Of a stretch of 64,000 bases of DNA, positions 1 to 9,986 are shown piece after piece. Origin of the DNA: Vreelandella populi (GTDB lineage Bacteria > Pseudomonadota > Gammaproteobacteria > Pseudomonadales > Halomonadaceae). The position numbers were made by a program, and so were the translations under genes. Location: positions 124,001 through 188,000 of the forward strand of contig NZ_RZHE01000008.1 of assembly GCF_003989825.1 (NCBI RefSeq), read 5' to 3'. Every line of letters starts with the position of its first letter. The first letter of the stretch is position 1. Under the pieces are notes generated by a model, which was not told the DNA's origin, ran no database searches, and saw only the letters and a program-made list of their open reading frames with translations.

Positions 1-544
1 CGCCGACTGCGTTTATCTGGGTGTTAACGGCATCTGGGATGAACGCCCGGACCTGGTGATTTCGGGGATCAACCATGGCAGTAATCTCGGCGATGACGTG
101 CTTTATTCAGGCACGGTGGCTGCCGCCATGGAGGGGCGCAATCTGGGTATGACGGCAATTGCGATGTCGCTCTGTGGCGAGCGTCATTTTGAGACCGCCG
201 CTAAAGTAGCGGCAAGCCTGATTGGTGCAGCCGACCAGCTTTCCCTGCCGCCTAGAACGTTGTTAAACGTCAATGTGCCTGATGTGCCGTGGGAGGCTAT
301 TAAAGGTGTTAAAGTTACCCGGCTTGGCTATCGTGGGCCAGCTGAGAAGCCGCTACCCGTTGAAGACCCGCGTGGGCGTACACGTTACTGGATTGCCCCG
401 GTGGCGGCGAATGCCGATGATGGCGAAGATACTGATTTTGCGGCCATTGCAGCAGGCTATGTGTCGATAACGCCATTGCAAACTGATCTGACGCGCCACC
501 CCGCGCGCAGCGATGTGCAGGACTGGTTGGATGCCTTTGCCTGA
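1..544 (+). CDS. surE: 5'-nucleotidase SurE, C-terminal part (start lies before the window)
   Basis: The open frame runs in from base 2 and ends with TGA at 542-544. It encodes the core and C-terminus of the SurE survival protein, a metal-dependent nucleoside 5'-monophosphate phosphatase of the cytoplasm. The SurE hallmark [19 protein letters not shown] is visible at the left edge; its Asn is a metal ligand in the family. The metal-binding N-terminal DD motif must lie upstream, outside the window. The C-terminus has the usual 'Y(V)SITPLQ.DLT' strand. The next gene, pcm, overlaps its end by 14 bases, the classic surE-pcm coupling. The call is firm from the motif and the order surE-pcm-nlpD-rpoS. 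Confidence 0.95.
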   Translation, partial: ADCVYLGVNGIWDERPDLVISGINHGSNLGDDVLYSGTVAAAMEGRNLGMTAIAMSLCGERHFETAAKVAASLIGAADQLSLPPRTLLNVNVPDVPWEAIKGVKVTRLGYRGPAEKPLPVEDPRGRTRYWIAPVAANADDGEDTDFAAIAAGYVSITPLQTDLTRHPARSDVQDWLDAFA

Positions 545-1208
545 GCTTTCTCCGATTGAGCGACGCGGGCGAGGGATGACCTCTCAGCGGACGCGAGACC
601 GTATGATTGACCGTCTCATTAAGCAGGGTATTCACCAGCCAGATGTACTGGAAGTGATGGCCAACGAACCCAGGCACCTGTTTGTCGATGAGGCCTTGGC
701 GCACCGAGCCTATGAAGATACCGCGCTGCCCATCGGATTTGGTCAAACGCTTTCTCAACCGCTTACCGTTGCGCGAATGACCGAACTTGTGGTGCGTGCC
801 ACTCCGCGTCGGGTACTGGAAGTAGGCACGGGTTCTGGGTATCAAACGCTGATTTTATCGCGTCTGGTGAAGGAGCTTTACTCCATCGAGCGTATTTATG
901 CCCTGCATGAGCGGGCAAATGAGCGGTTGTGGCGCTTGGAGGCCGAGGCGACGCTTGCCGTTGCCGACGGTGGGGAAGGCTGGCCCATGGCCGCCCCGTT
1001 TGATGTTATTTTGTTGACCGCCTGCGCCCAGACGCTGCCGGAAGCATTGCTTGAGCAATTGACCCGCGATGGCGTCTTGATTGCCCCCCTGGAAGAACCT
1101 GATGGCAGCCAATGGCTTACCCAGATAAAGCGCATTGGCGGGGCCTTTGAAAAGCGCCGGCTTGAGCGCGTCCGTTTTGTACCTCTGTTGCAAGGAGTAG
1201 TGGATTGA
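531..1208 (+). CDS. pcm: Protein-L-isoaspartate O-methyltransferase
   Basis: A cytoplasmic repair enzyme of 225 residues that methylates L-isoaspartyl residues of ageing proteins using S-adenosylmethionine. The SAM-binding motif I is clear ([12 protein letters not shown]), preceded by the PCMT-typical '[22 protein letters not shown]' segment that contacts the isoaspartyl substrate. ATG 531 was chosen because it gives a 14-base overlap with surE and keeps the '[15 protein letters not shown]' stretch. ATG 576 is an alternative that would give about 210 residues, close to the E. coli length, but its Shine-Dalgarno-like GAGGG is too close. The region after motif I is less conserved than in E. coli but keeps the GWP..APFD segment. 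Confidence 0.93.
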   Translation: MPLPELSPIERRGRGMTSQRTRDRMIDRLIKQGIHQPDVLEVMANEPRHLFVDEALAHRAYEDTALPIGFGQTLSQPLTVARMTELVVRATPRRVLEVGTGSGYQTLILSRLVKELYSIERIYALHERANERLWRLEAEATLAVADGGEGWPMAAPFDVILLTACAQTLPEALLEQLTRDGVLIAPLEEPDGSQWLTQIKRIGGAFEKRRLERVRFVPLLQGVVD

Positions 1209-2164
1209 AGCGTAAATCCTTGAACGTGTTTCTAAAAGGCGCAGGTATGGGTGCTGCGGATGCCGTGCCTGGCGTCTCGGGCGGCACCATTGCGTTTATA
1301 ACCGGCATTTATGAAGAGTTGATTGATACCATCAAGCAGTTTGGTCCAGGCGCTTTGGTGGTACTGTATCGCGATGGATGGCGGGCCTTGTTCCAGCATT
1401 TGAATCTGGCTTTTCTGATCCCTTTACTTGCAGGTGTTGCGATCAGCCTGGTGAGCGTTGCCCACCTGGCGCTATGGTTGATGGAAGCCCATCCGTTACT
1501 GCTCGATGGATTTTTCTTTGGCCTGGTGGCAGCCTCTGCTTTAGTGGTGGGGCAGGCCGGTCAGCGCTGGCGGGTGTGGTACATTATCCCTCTATTGATA
1601 GGGCTGCTACTCGCCCGGATGTTGCCCAGCTTGATGCCTCTCATTTTGATGATCGGCAATGAATCGCTGGTTGTTGTGCTCGCAGGCGCTATTGCGATTA
1701 GTGCCATGCTGCTGCCGGGCGTATCGGGCAGTTTCTTGTTGCTCACCATGGGACTCTACGGCACGATTATGGGGGCTATCCGCAGCTTCGATATCTCTAT
1801 TATCATGCTGTTTGGGATAGGCTGCGTAATTGGGCTGGCGCTTTTTTCACGGCTGTTATCCTGGCTGTTAAAACGCCATCATGGCTTCACGTTGCAATTG
1901 CTTTTGGGATTCATTGTCGGTTCATTGCCGGTTCTCTGGCCATGGCGAGAACTTCTACGCTACCAGATTGGCCCGGATGGGCAGATGATTCCCCTGGCTT
2001 ATCACTATTTATTGCCTGATGACTATGCAATGTTGACCGGTACGTCAGCGCAGGTTATTGGCGTGGTAGGCCTGATGGTAGTCGGTGCACTGCTGGTGGT
2101 ATTGCTGAACCGCCGGGCAGGCACAAAGACAACGACTCATTCAACCGATACCGCTCAGCGCTGA
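1205..2164 (+). CDS. DUF368 family membrane protein, probable undecaprenyl-phosphate translocase (PopT type)
   Basis: A polytopic inner-membrane protein of 319 residues with about eight hydrophobic segments. The DUF368 signature is at the N-terminus (GMGAADAVPGVSGGTIAFI, residues about 15-32), and a second internal 'LLPGVSGSFLLL' motif near residue 173 suggests an internal repeat. The start is TTG at 1205, overlapping the pcm stop (ATTGA); it is favoured by AAGGAG at about 1191-1196. DUF368 proteins of Vibrio cholerae and Staphylococcus aureus have been reported as PopT, flipping the C55-phosphate lipid carrier back for reuse in cell-wall synthesis; applying that here is inference from family. 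It sits between pcm and nlpD, so it is probably co-transcribed with cell-envelope genes. Confidence 0.85.
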   Translation: MKRKSLNVFLKGAGMGAADAVPGVSGGTIAFITGIYEELIDTIKQFGPGALVVLYRDGWRALFQHLNLAFLIPLLAGVAISLVSVAHLALWLMEAHPLLLDGFFFGLVAASALVVGQAGQRWRVWYIIPLLIGLLLARMLPSLMPLILMIGNESLVVVLAGAIAISAMLLPGVSGSFLLLTMGLYGTIMGAIRSFDISIIMLFGIGCVIGLALFSRLLSWLLKRHHGFTLQLLLGFIVGSLPVLWPWRELLRYQIGPDGQMIPLAYHYLLPDDYAMLTGTSAQVIGVVGLMVVGALLVVLLNRRAGTKTTTHSTDTAQR

Positions 2165-2182
2165 ATAAGGAGTAGGGTTTGC

Positions 2183-3283
2183 ATGCGTAAAATCTTCATA
2201 ATGTCAGCGTTGGTGTTGGCAATTAGCGGGTGTGCCAATCAACAGCACAACACCCCACAAATACGTGATTTGAGCGAAGCACGCCGTGCGGTGGAAAACT
2301 CGCCCCAATATACGGTGAAGGCGGGCGATACACTTTATGGTATTGCCTGGCAGCATAATCTGGATTACCGCCAGCTGGCGGCAATGAACAATATTGATGC
2401 GCCGTATCAAATCCAACCTGGGCAAACGATTGCCTTGCGTGAGGGGGCAGCCGCTAATGCGCCATCTCAGGATGTTGTGCCTCAGAATAATGCCCGCACT
2501 GAATCCCGCGGTGTGGTGGCTACCGGGCTAAACCCCCAGGCAACTGCTGTGGCAAGCAATGACCAGGAGCTTGATTGGCTACTGCCCGATGAATCCGCGA
2601 TTGAGCGTAGTCAGCGACTCAGTGGTGAGCGTCAGGCGAGCGAGCGTGCCAGTAGCCAAGCAGTGGCCAGCGCCCAGGAAGTGGCTTCTAACAGTCGTCC
2701 GATTGAGGAGCCCGTCGCTGAAGTCGCGGTTGCCGAGACAAGTACGCCTACACCGACGCCTGCGCCAACGGCTGAGCCCGAACCAGAACCCGAACCAGCG
2801 GCCCAGCCTGCACAGGAGCCCGAGGAACAAGCTGTTGCGCAGGCCGAGATACCTGCTGCCGAACCGCCTGCTCAAACAGACCGTTCCTCGCGCACGTTCA
2901 CACCTGCCGATACAATCAACTGGCAGTGGCCTACCGATGGTCAGGTGACTGGCAAGTTTGGAGAAGGCGACTCAATTACCGCAGGTATTGATATCGCTGG
3001 ACAAAAAGGTCAACCTGTTAAAGCGGCTGGCCCGGGTATCGTTGTTTATGCAGGTAGTGGCGTACGCGGCTATGGTAACCTCATTCTTCTCAAGCATAAT
3101 GATCAGTTCTTGAGTGCTTACGCTCACAATGACAGTTTAAACGTGAGTGAGAACGATGTTGTCGAAGCAGGTGAAGTCATTGCCACCATGGGCAATAGTG
3201 ATGCAGAAAATGTCAGGCTGCATTTTGAGGTGCGCCGCGATGGCCAGCCTCAGGATCCCTTGACCTATCTGCCCTCACGTTAA
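2183..3283 (+). CDS. nlpD: Murein hydrolase activator NlpD (lipoprotein, LysM + degenerate LytM)
   Basis: An outer-membrane lipoprotein of 366 residues. The lipobox is AISGC at residues 13-17, so Cys17 would be lipidated. A LysM domain (YTVKAGDTLYGIAW..., about 43-86) binds peptidoglycan. A Pro/Glu-rich linker with PTPTPAPTAEPEPEPEP follows, then a C-terminal M23/LytM domain (about 245-363). The zinc-ligand pattern is incomplete: 'GIDIAG' replaces the H-x3-D motif and 'RLHFEVR' has one His where active enzymes have HxH. That matches NlpD of E. coli, which has no hydrolase activity and activates amidase AmiC in septum splitting. The rpoS promoter is usually inside this gene. Confidence 0.95.
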   Translation: MRKIFIMSALVLAISGCANQQHNTPQIRDLSEARRAVENSPQYTVKAGDTLYGIAWQHNLDYRQLAAMNNIDAPYQIQPGQTIALREGAAANAPSQDVVPQNNARTESRGVVATGLNPQATAVASNDQELDWLLPDESAIERSQRLSGERQASERASSQAVASAQEVASNSRPIEEPVAEVAVAETSTPTPTPAPTAEPEPEPEPAAQPAQEPEEQAVAQAEIPAAEPPAQTDRSSRTFTPADTINWQWPTDGQVTGKFGEGDSITAGIDIAGQKGQPVKAAGPGIVVYAGSGVRGYGNLILLKHNDQFLSAYAHNDSLNVSENDVVEAGEVIATMGNSDAENVRLHFEVRRDGQPQDPLTYLPSR

Positions 3284-3373
3284 CCAGACGGCATTGCTAG
3301 GTAAAAGGCGCTACGCGACAAAGGAATAGTAGCAAGCTTTCTTGAATCAGCGTTTAAATAGCGGGTTCAAGCC

Positions 3374-3409
3374 AATAACAATAACGGTACGACACAATAA
3401 TAACGGTAC
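3374..3409 (+). promoter_or_regulatory. A-rich AAN repeats and direct repeat in the rpoS leader (possible Hfq-binding site)
   Basis: The 195 bases between nlpD and rpoS contain AAT-AAC-AAT-AAC at 3374-3385 and AAT-AAT-AAC at 3396-3404. A 10-base direct repeat ATAACGGTAC lies at 3381-3390 and 3400-3409, a 19-base period. In E. coli the rpoS leader carries A-R-N type elements that bind the distal face of Hfq and mediate small-RNA control. The resemblance is visible in the sequence; the function is inferred. Confidence 0.4.
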
Positions 3410-3478
3410 AACGCACACTGGGTGTGACTACCTTTATTTTTTAGAAAGGCGGGCAGGCGATACTACGGGGGTAAGACC

Positions 3479-4450
3479 ATGAGTATGCTGGAGAAGGATC
3501 TACAGGAGGTTGACCTGGATGCTGCCGAAGAAGCGTTGGATGACGCTGATGATACTGCAGTGGAAGAGGATGCCTTTGAAAAAGCATTAGGGCGCGAGGA
3601 TCGACAGTCGACCCAGAGCCTGGATGCCACACAAATTTACCTCAACGAAATAGGATTTTCGCCACTACTAACGCCTGAAGAAGAAGTTTATTACGGCCGC
3701 TTGGCGCGCAAGGGAGACCCGCTGGGTCGTTCTCGAATGATCGAGTCCAACCTGCGTTTGGTGGTCAAGATTGCACGGCGCTACCTTAACCGGGGCCTAA
3801 CGCTGCTGGATCTGATTGAAGAGGGTAATCTGGGGCTTATTCGTGCAGTTGAAAAGTTCGACCCTGAGCGGGGGTTCCGCTTTTCAACTTACGCGACGTG
3901 GTGGATTCGCCAGACCATTGAACGCGCCCTGATGAACCAGACGCGCACCATTCGTCTGCCGATTCATGTGGTTAAAGAGCTTAATATTTATCTACGTGCC
4001 GCGCGTGAGCTGACCCAGAAGCTTGACCACGAAGCAACCGCTGAAGAGATTGCCGAGCATCTCGACAAGCCGGTCGATACCGTCAAGAAAATGCTGGGCT
4101 TAAACGAACGCGTCTCCTCGGTTGATTATCCTATGGGCGGAGAGAGCGATAAGCCGCTGATCGATACCCTGGCCGATGATGAAGTGCAAGGCCCTGAAGG
4201 TTGCTTGGTGGATGGTGACGTGCGTGAGCACGTTGATCTCTGGCTGGATGAGCTGAGTGACAAGCAACGTGAAGTGGTCGTGCGCCGCTTCGGATTACGC
4301 GGTCACGAAGCCGCTACCCTTGAAGAAGTGGGTGCGGAAATCGGCCTGACGCGTGAGCGTGTGCGTCAAATCCAGGTAGAGGCGTTAAAGAAATTGCGCC
4401 GATCCCTTGAGAAACAGGGCCTATCGCTTGAGGCTATTTTCGAAAGCTAG
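3479..4450 (+). CDS. rpoS: RNA polymerase sigma factor RpoS (sigma-38)
   Basis: The master sigma factor of stationary phase and general stress, 323 residues. Region 1.2 starts at '[21 protein letters not shown]'. Region 2 is nearly canonical ([36 protein letters not shown], then [20 protein letters not shown]) and ends with the RpoS-typical '[17 protein letters not shown]'. Region 4 has the helix-turn-helix '[20 protein letters not shown]'. The N-terminus is acidic ([24 protein letters not shown]). It lies downstream of nlpD, as in most Gammaproteobacteria. A perfect hairpin follows 30 bases after the stop. Confidence 0.98.
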   Translation: MSMLEKDLQEVDLDAAEEALDDADDTAVEEDAFEKALGREDRQSTQSLDATQIYLNEIGFSPLLTPEEEVYYGRLARKGDPLGRSRMIESNLRLVVKIARRYLNRGLTLLDLIEEGNLGLIRAVEKFDPERGFRFSTYATWWIRQTIERALMNQTRTIRLPIHVVKELNIYLRAARELTQKLDHEATAEEIAEHLDKPVDTVKKMLGLNERVSSVDYPMGGESDKPLIDTLADDEVQGPEGCLVDGDVREHVDLWLDELSDKQREVVVRRFGLRGHEAATLEEVGAEIGLTRERVRQIQVEALKKLRRSLEKQGLSLEAIFES

Positions 4451-4480
4451 CCAACACGACCGACCCACAAGCACGATTTC

Positions 4481-4512
4481 AACGCACCGAGTTTATGCTC
4501 GGTGCGTTGTTG
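4481..4512 (+). terminator. Hairpin terminator after rpoS
   Basis: A perfect 11-bp stem (AACGCACCGAG / CTCGGTGCGTT) closes a 6-base loop at 4492-4497. It is followed by a weak T-rich tail (GTTGTT). The short U-tract makes it less than ideal, but the position right after rpoS fits termination. Confidence 0.7.
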
Positions 4513-4560
4513 TTAGGGCAAGTAATGATGCTGATTTATTACCGATAAGCGAGAGATGTG

Positions 4561-5667
4561 ATGCGCCCCCTAGTGGCCCATATCGATTTAGACGCGCTGC
4601 GTCACAACTATCAATTAGCATGCCAGTGTGCACCGCAAAGCCGCTCGTTAGCGGTGATCAAGGCCAATGCTTACGGCCACGGTGCCGTGGCATGTGCCCA
4701 GGCGCTTGAAAGTCAGGTGCCCGCGTTTGGTGTTGCCTGTATCGAAGAAGCGCTCGCCTTGCGTGAAGGCGGTATCACCAAGCCGATTGTGCTGCTGGAA
4801 GGCATATTCAGCGCTGCTGAGCTGCCGCTGGTAGACCATCACCAATTCTGGGTCGCCGTGCATAGTGCATGGCAGGTAGATGCGTTGTTGGCCTTTTCAC
4901 CTCAGCAGCCGATTCCAGTATGGTTAAAGGTTGATTCGGGCATGCACCGGCTGGGGTTTGAGGTAAAAGAAGCGTCCGCTGTCTGGCAACGTCTTGACAA
5001 CGCCCCCCAAGTCGCTGCATTGCATTTAATGAGCCACTTCGCCACTGCTGACGCCAGCGATGGGCGTTACTTTACGCAGCAGATGCAAGCGTTGCAGACG
5101 CTGGCCAAGACACTGGGTGCGCCGCTTTGCTTAGCCAATTCTCCCGCCACGCTTGCCTGGCCCGATGCCCATGGTGACTGGAACCGCCCAGGTGTAATGC
5201 TCTACGGTAGCGATCCTCTGGAAGTGGCCAATGATACTACCCGTCAGTTACGTCCGGTGATGAGCCTGCGCTCGGAAATTATTGCCCTGCGCGAGCTAAG
5301 CGAAGGCGAGCCGGTCGGTTATGGAGGGCGTTGGCATGCCAAGCGTCGTTCACGTATTGCGGTAGTCGCCGCAGGCTATGGTGATGGCTATGACCGCCAC
5401 GCAGTAGATGGCACACCGGTGCTGGTCAATGGGCAGCGCTGCGCCATCGCTGGCAAGGTATCAATGGATATGCTGACGGTCGATGTGACCGATATCCAGA
5501 GCGCTGCCATTGGCAGTGAGGTGGTGCTTTGGGGAGCTGCCAGCAATGGGGCTGTGCTATCGGTCGATGAAGTGGCACGCTACTGCGACACGATTAGCTA
5601 CACCCTGTTAACCGGCGTATTGCCACGCGTACCCCGGCACTATCAAGCGCCACAGTTTAGGTGTTAG
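4561..5667 (+). CDS. alr: Alanine racemase (PLP-dependent)
   Basis: Converts L-alanine to D-alanine for peptidoglycan; cytoplasmic, 368 residues from ATG 4561 (a GTG three bases upstream is also possible). The fold-III TIM-barrel N-terminus 'HIDLDALRHNYQLA' is followed by the PLP lysine in 'AVIKANAYGHG' (Lys about 34). The C-terminal beta domain carries the catalytic-tyrosine segment 'VVAAGYGDGYDRH', 'VLVNGQR..IAGKVSMDMLTVD' and the end motif 'YELLTG..RVPR'-like 'YTLLTGVLPRVPRHY'. It could be named alr or dadX; no amino-acid dehydrogenase neighbour argues for dadX. It is followed two bases later by the acyltransferase gene. Confidence 0.93.
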   Translation: MRPLVAHIDLDALRHNYQLACQCAPQSRSLAVIKANAYGHGAVACAQALESQVPAFGVACIEEALALREGGITKPIVLLEGIFSAAELPLVDHHQFWVAVHSAWQVDALLAFSPQQPIPVWLKVDSGMHRLGFEVKEASAVWQRLDNAPQVAALHLMSHFATADASDGRYFTQQMQALQTLAKTLGAPLCLANSPATLAWPDAHGDWNRPGVMLYGSDPLEVANDTTRQLRPVMSLRSEIIALRELSEGEPVGYGGRWHAKRRSRIAVVAAGYGDGYDRHAVDGTPVLVNGQRCAIAGKVSMDMLTVDVTDIQSAAIGSEVVLWGAASNGAVLSVDEVARYCDTISYTLLTGVLPRVPRHYQAPQFRC

Positions 5668-5669
5668 GC

Positions 5670-6584
5670 ATGTCGAAAACACGTTATCCACGTTCCTTTG
5701 CTCATCCGCGTTACTGGGGCACCTGGCTTGCCATTGGCGCCATGTACGTGGCGGCCTGGTTGCCCTGGGGATTAAAACTCTGGGTAGGCAAGGTGATTGG
5801 CCTGCTTGCCTGGCGGTTTGCCAAGCGTCGACGCCATATTACCGCCACGAACCTGGCACTCTGCTTCCCTGAAAAAAGCGCTGATGAGCAGCAAAAGTTG
5901 GTGAAAGATACCTTTATCGCCAACGGTATCGGCCTGGTTGAAACCGCCACCGGCTGGTGTCGCAGTGCTGAAGGGTTTCGCCATCGGGTGGCGTACCATG
6001 GCCAAGAGCATCTGGCTCATGCCAAGGCACAGGGCAAGGGCGTGCTGGTGGTAGGGATTCATTTCTCAACGCTTGATTTGGGTGGTGCGCTGCACTCTTT
6101 GTTCTTTCCTGCAGACGTGGTCTATCGACCGCACAATAACCCGCTTTTCGAGCGCTTCATGACGCGTGCCCGCTCGCGCATTTTTGGTCAGGCGATTGAC
6201 CGGCATGATTTGCGAGGCGTGGTGCGGCGTATCAAGGCCGGGCATATTGTCTGGTATTCGCCCGATCAGGACTTTGGTCGCGATGTCAGCGTGTTTGCGC
6301 CGCTATTTGGCCAACAGGCAGCAACGATTCGCTTGACCGCCAAGATTGCCCGAATGACCGGGGCGCCGGTCGTACCGCTAATGTTTCACCGCAACCCGGA
6401 TAACCGTTCCTATACTATCGAGTGTTTGCCCGCGTTTGAAAACTTTCCCAGTGGCGATGAGGTTGACGATGCCACTCGGATTAATCAGTTTATCGAGCGT
6501 GCCATTCGCAAGCATCCTGAGCAGTATCTCTGGCTACACCGACGCTTTAAAACCCGCCCTGAAGGGGAAAAGGGATTTTATTAG
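5670..6584 (+). CDS. LpxL/LpxM-family lipid A biosynthesis acyltransferase
   Basis: A predicted inner-membrane acyltransferase of 304 residues that would transfer a secondary acyl chain to a lipid A precursor. An N-terminal hydrophobic helix (about residues 14-50) anchors it. The HX4D catalytic motif is present in 'GIHFSTLDLGG', followed by the family pattern 'VVYRPHNNPLFERFM' and 'WYSPDQDFG'. The end 'PEQYLWLHRRFKTRPEGE' is typical of LpxL. Start ATG 5670 lies just after the alr stop; the GTG at 5661 would overlap alr. Lauroyl versus myristoyl/other chain specificity cannot be told from sequence. Similar proteins are also called Kdo2-lipid IV(A) acyltransferases. Confidence 0.88.
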   Translation: MSKTRYPRSFAHPRYWGTWLAIGAMYVAAWLPWGLKLWVGKVIGLLAWRFAKRRRHITATNLALCFPEKSADEQQKLVKDTFIANGIGLVETATGWCRSAEGFRHRVAYHGQEHLAHAKAQGKGVLVVGIHFSTLDLGGALHSLFFPADVVYRPHNNPLFERFMTRARSRIFGQAIDRHDLRGVVRRIKAGHIVWYSPDQDFGRDVSVFAPLFGQQAATIRLTAKIARMTGAPVVPLMFHRNPDNRSYTIECLPAFENFPSGDEVDDATRINQFIERAIRKHPEQYLWLHRRFKTRPEGEKGFY

Positions 6585-6651
6585 TGGGGGTGAATACTCT
6601 CGCGCGCTGGTTGCTCGAGACCTTGTGACTAATCGCGCTGGATCGTTAATC

Positions 6652-6679
6652 AAAAAAGCCGACTAGCGTCGGCTTTTTT
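6652..6679. terminator. Bidirectional terminator between the acyltransferase gene and speD
   Basis: An inverted repeat with stem AAAAAAGCCGAC / GTCGGCTTTTTT and loop TAGC. A-run and T-run flanks make it work on both strands, ending both convergent genes. Confidence 0.92.
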
Positions 6680-6699
6680 ACGTCTACTTGACTAAGCGA

Positions 6700-7494
6700 T
6701 TAGTCCAGATTGCGCGAATAGAAGATTTCCAGCATTTCCTTACGCAGACGGCTTTCGATATCGCGTGCTTCTTCAAACGTGATATCGCGACGCGACGTGC
6801 CGAACAGGTAATTGTCGAGCTCGAAATCCTTGAGCAGCATCTTGGTGTGGAACATGTTGTCCTGATACACGTTCACATCCATCATCTGATACGCCTGCTT
6901 GGTATCTTCTGCCAGGTAATCCTGGATCGAGGCAATATCGTGATCAATGAACAGTTTTTTGCCATCCACATCGCGGGTAAAACCACGCACGCGGTAATCC
7001 ATGGTGACGATGTCAGAATCAAAGCTGTGGATCAGGTAGTTCAGCGCTTTCAACGGGCTGATATGACCGCACGTTGACACGTCAATATCCAGGCGGAAGG
7101 TGCTGATGCCGTTGTCAGGGTGCGATTCCGGGTAGCTATGTACGGTGACATGGCTCTTATCCAAGTGAGCAACCACGGTTTCAGGCAGCGGGCCAGGGCC
7201 TGGCTCCGTTTTCTCAGGATTGGCGTCATCAAGCTCATGTTCAGCAATGAGAATGGTGACGCTAGCCCCGTGAGGTTCATAATCTTGACGGGCAATATTC
7301 AGTACATGCGCGCCGATAATATTGGTGACATCCTTTAAAATTTGCGTCAACCGCTCGGCATTGTAAAGCTCATCGATATAGTCGATATAAGCGGTACGCT
7401 GCTCTTCGGTTTTGGCGTAGCAGATGTCGTAAATATTAAAGCTCAGCGAGCTGGTCAGGTTATTGAACCCGTGGAGTCGGAGATTATCTGTCAT
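6700..7494 (-). CDS. speD: S-adenosylmethionine decarboxylase proenzyme (proteobacterial type)
   Basis: Produces decarboxylated SAM, the aminopropyl donor for spermidine. 264 residues, the same length as E. coli SpeD. The self-processing site is visible as '[17 protein letters not shown]': cleavage before the Ser would generate the pyruvoyl group and split the protein into beta and alpha chains. '[22 protein letters not shown]' is also conserved with the enterobacterial class. No spermidine synthase gene is adjacent. The start ATG is followed by '[13 protein letters not shown]', as in E. coli. Convergent with the acyltransferase gene through a shared terminator. Confidence 0.96.
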   Translation of the reverse strand: MTDNLRLHGFNNLTSSLSFNIYDICYAKTEEQRTAYIDYIDELYNAERLTQILKDVTNIIGAHVLNIARQDYEPHGASVTILIAEHELDDANPEKTEPGPGPLPETVVAHLDKSHVTVHSYPESHPDNGISTFRLDIDVSTCGHISPLKALNYLIHSFDSDIVTMDYRVRGFTRDVDGKKLFIDHDIASIQDYLAEDTKQAYQMMDVNVYQDNMFHTKMLLKDFELDNYLFGTSRRDITFEEARDIESRLRKEMLEIFYSRNLD

Positions 7495-7631
7495 GTCCGA
7501 ACCTCCCTATGGCAGATGAAGATACCCCGACGAGCCAGCGTCGGAACCGAGAAAGAACCTACTGCCATGCGTGAAGCTCGCTTTGTAAAAGCGCGGACAG
7601 GGCAGTAAGGGGTAACGCAAGGAGGCGTATT

Positions 7632-7754
7632 ATGCCCGGCCGGGGCAGGGTATGCATCCCGGCAGAGCATTTTTTTTACGTACGGTGTGCAGTACACCAT
7701 AAGAGCAAACGCAGTGGCGCTGTCGTTCTGCTTCAAGCTTCTACAATCTCATAG
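7632..7754 (+). CDS. Possible 40-residue small ORF with a strong Shine-Dalgarno
   Basis: In the gap between speD and the OsmC gene an ATG at 7632 is preceded, with six-base spacing, by a perfect AAGGAGG (7619-7625). The frame starts MPGRGRVCIPAEHFF, has two Cys and ends with TAG at 7752-7754, running into the 3' end of the convergent OsmC gene. No homolog is recognised. Coding potential is not otherwise supported: it is short, antisense to the possible speD leader, and overlaps a GC palindrome CCCGGCCGGG. The ribosome-binding site is the only reason to list it. Confidence 0.2.
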   Translation: MPGRGRVCIPAEHFFYVRCAVHHKSKRSGAVVLLQASTIS

Positions 7755-8152
7755 GAGTGCGTAATATCAACGCCGCCTTTTACGAGCATGATAGACGCAC
7801 TGCAGTATTTTTCTGCGGATAGTTCTACCGCACGCGCGACCTGCTTCTCTTTTAACGCCCGGCCTGTCACCACAAAGTGCACGTGAATCTTGGTAAACAC
7901 TGCAGGCACTTCATCAGCACGCTGAGCATCAAGTTCAGCCACGCAGTCGGTGACATCCGCGCGCGCTTTATCGAGAATATTGAGGATATCAAACGCCGTG
8001 CAGCTACCCATGCCCATGAGCAGCATTTCCATGGGACGAGGCCCGGTATTTCGACCGCCATGATCGGGTGGGCCATCGATCACAACGCTGTGCCCGCTAC
8101 CCGACTCGGCGATAAACTGACGACCATCCGTCCATTTTACCTTTGCTTTCAC
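7733..8152 (-). CDS. OsmC-family peroxiredoxin-like protein (YhfA type)
   Basis: A cytoplasmic protein of 139 residues of the OsmC/Ohr fold. The two conserved cysteines are in 'MGMGSCTAFDILNIL' (about Cys51) and 'AEKYCSASIMLVKG' (about Cys116). In OsmC/Ohr these form the thiol centre that reduces organic hydroperoxides. The N-terminus 'KAKVKWTDGRQFIAESGSGHSVVIDG' and 'GGRNTGPRPMEMLLMGMG' resemble the YhfA subgroup of unknown substrate. Peroxidase activity is family inference. It stands alone on the minus strand with no regulator beside it. Confidence 0.88.
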   Translation of the reverse strand: MKAKVKWTDGRQFIAESGSGHSVVIDGPPDHGGRNTGPRPMEMLLMGMGSCTAFDILNILDKARADVTDCVAELDAQRADEVPAVFTKIHVHFVVTGRALKEKQVARAVELSAEKYCSASIMLVKGGVDITHSYEIVEA

Positions 8153-8246
8153 GTGGCTCTCCTTATCTAGGCGACGATAGGTAAGTCGCGCAGCATAACA
8201 TCTCTTTGCCAGGGCGCACGTCTGAATGCCCGGCTATTCGTCCTCT

Positions 8247-9916
<1,670 letters not shown>

Positions 9917-9951
9917 GCAAGCTCCTTGCTGGTCGGGCATCATGCGGGCTG

Positions 9952-9957
9952 TATAAT
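9952..9957 (+). promoter_or_regulatory. -10 element of the lptD promoter
   Basis: A perfect TATAAT lies 30 bases before the chosen lptD start, in the short divergent gap with amgK. No good -35 hexamer sits at 16-18 bp (a TTGCTG is 20 bp away). Its position makes the ATG at 9969 unlikely, because the mRNA would begin at about 9964. Confidence 0.5.
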
Positions 9958-9986
9958 ACCTATTCTGGATGCCAAGGATAATGAAC

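Noticed and set aside
7491..7736. 81-codon minus-strand frame between the OsmC gene and speD
   Set aside because: No ribosome site; GC palindrome and frame length compatible with chance.
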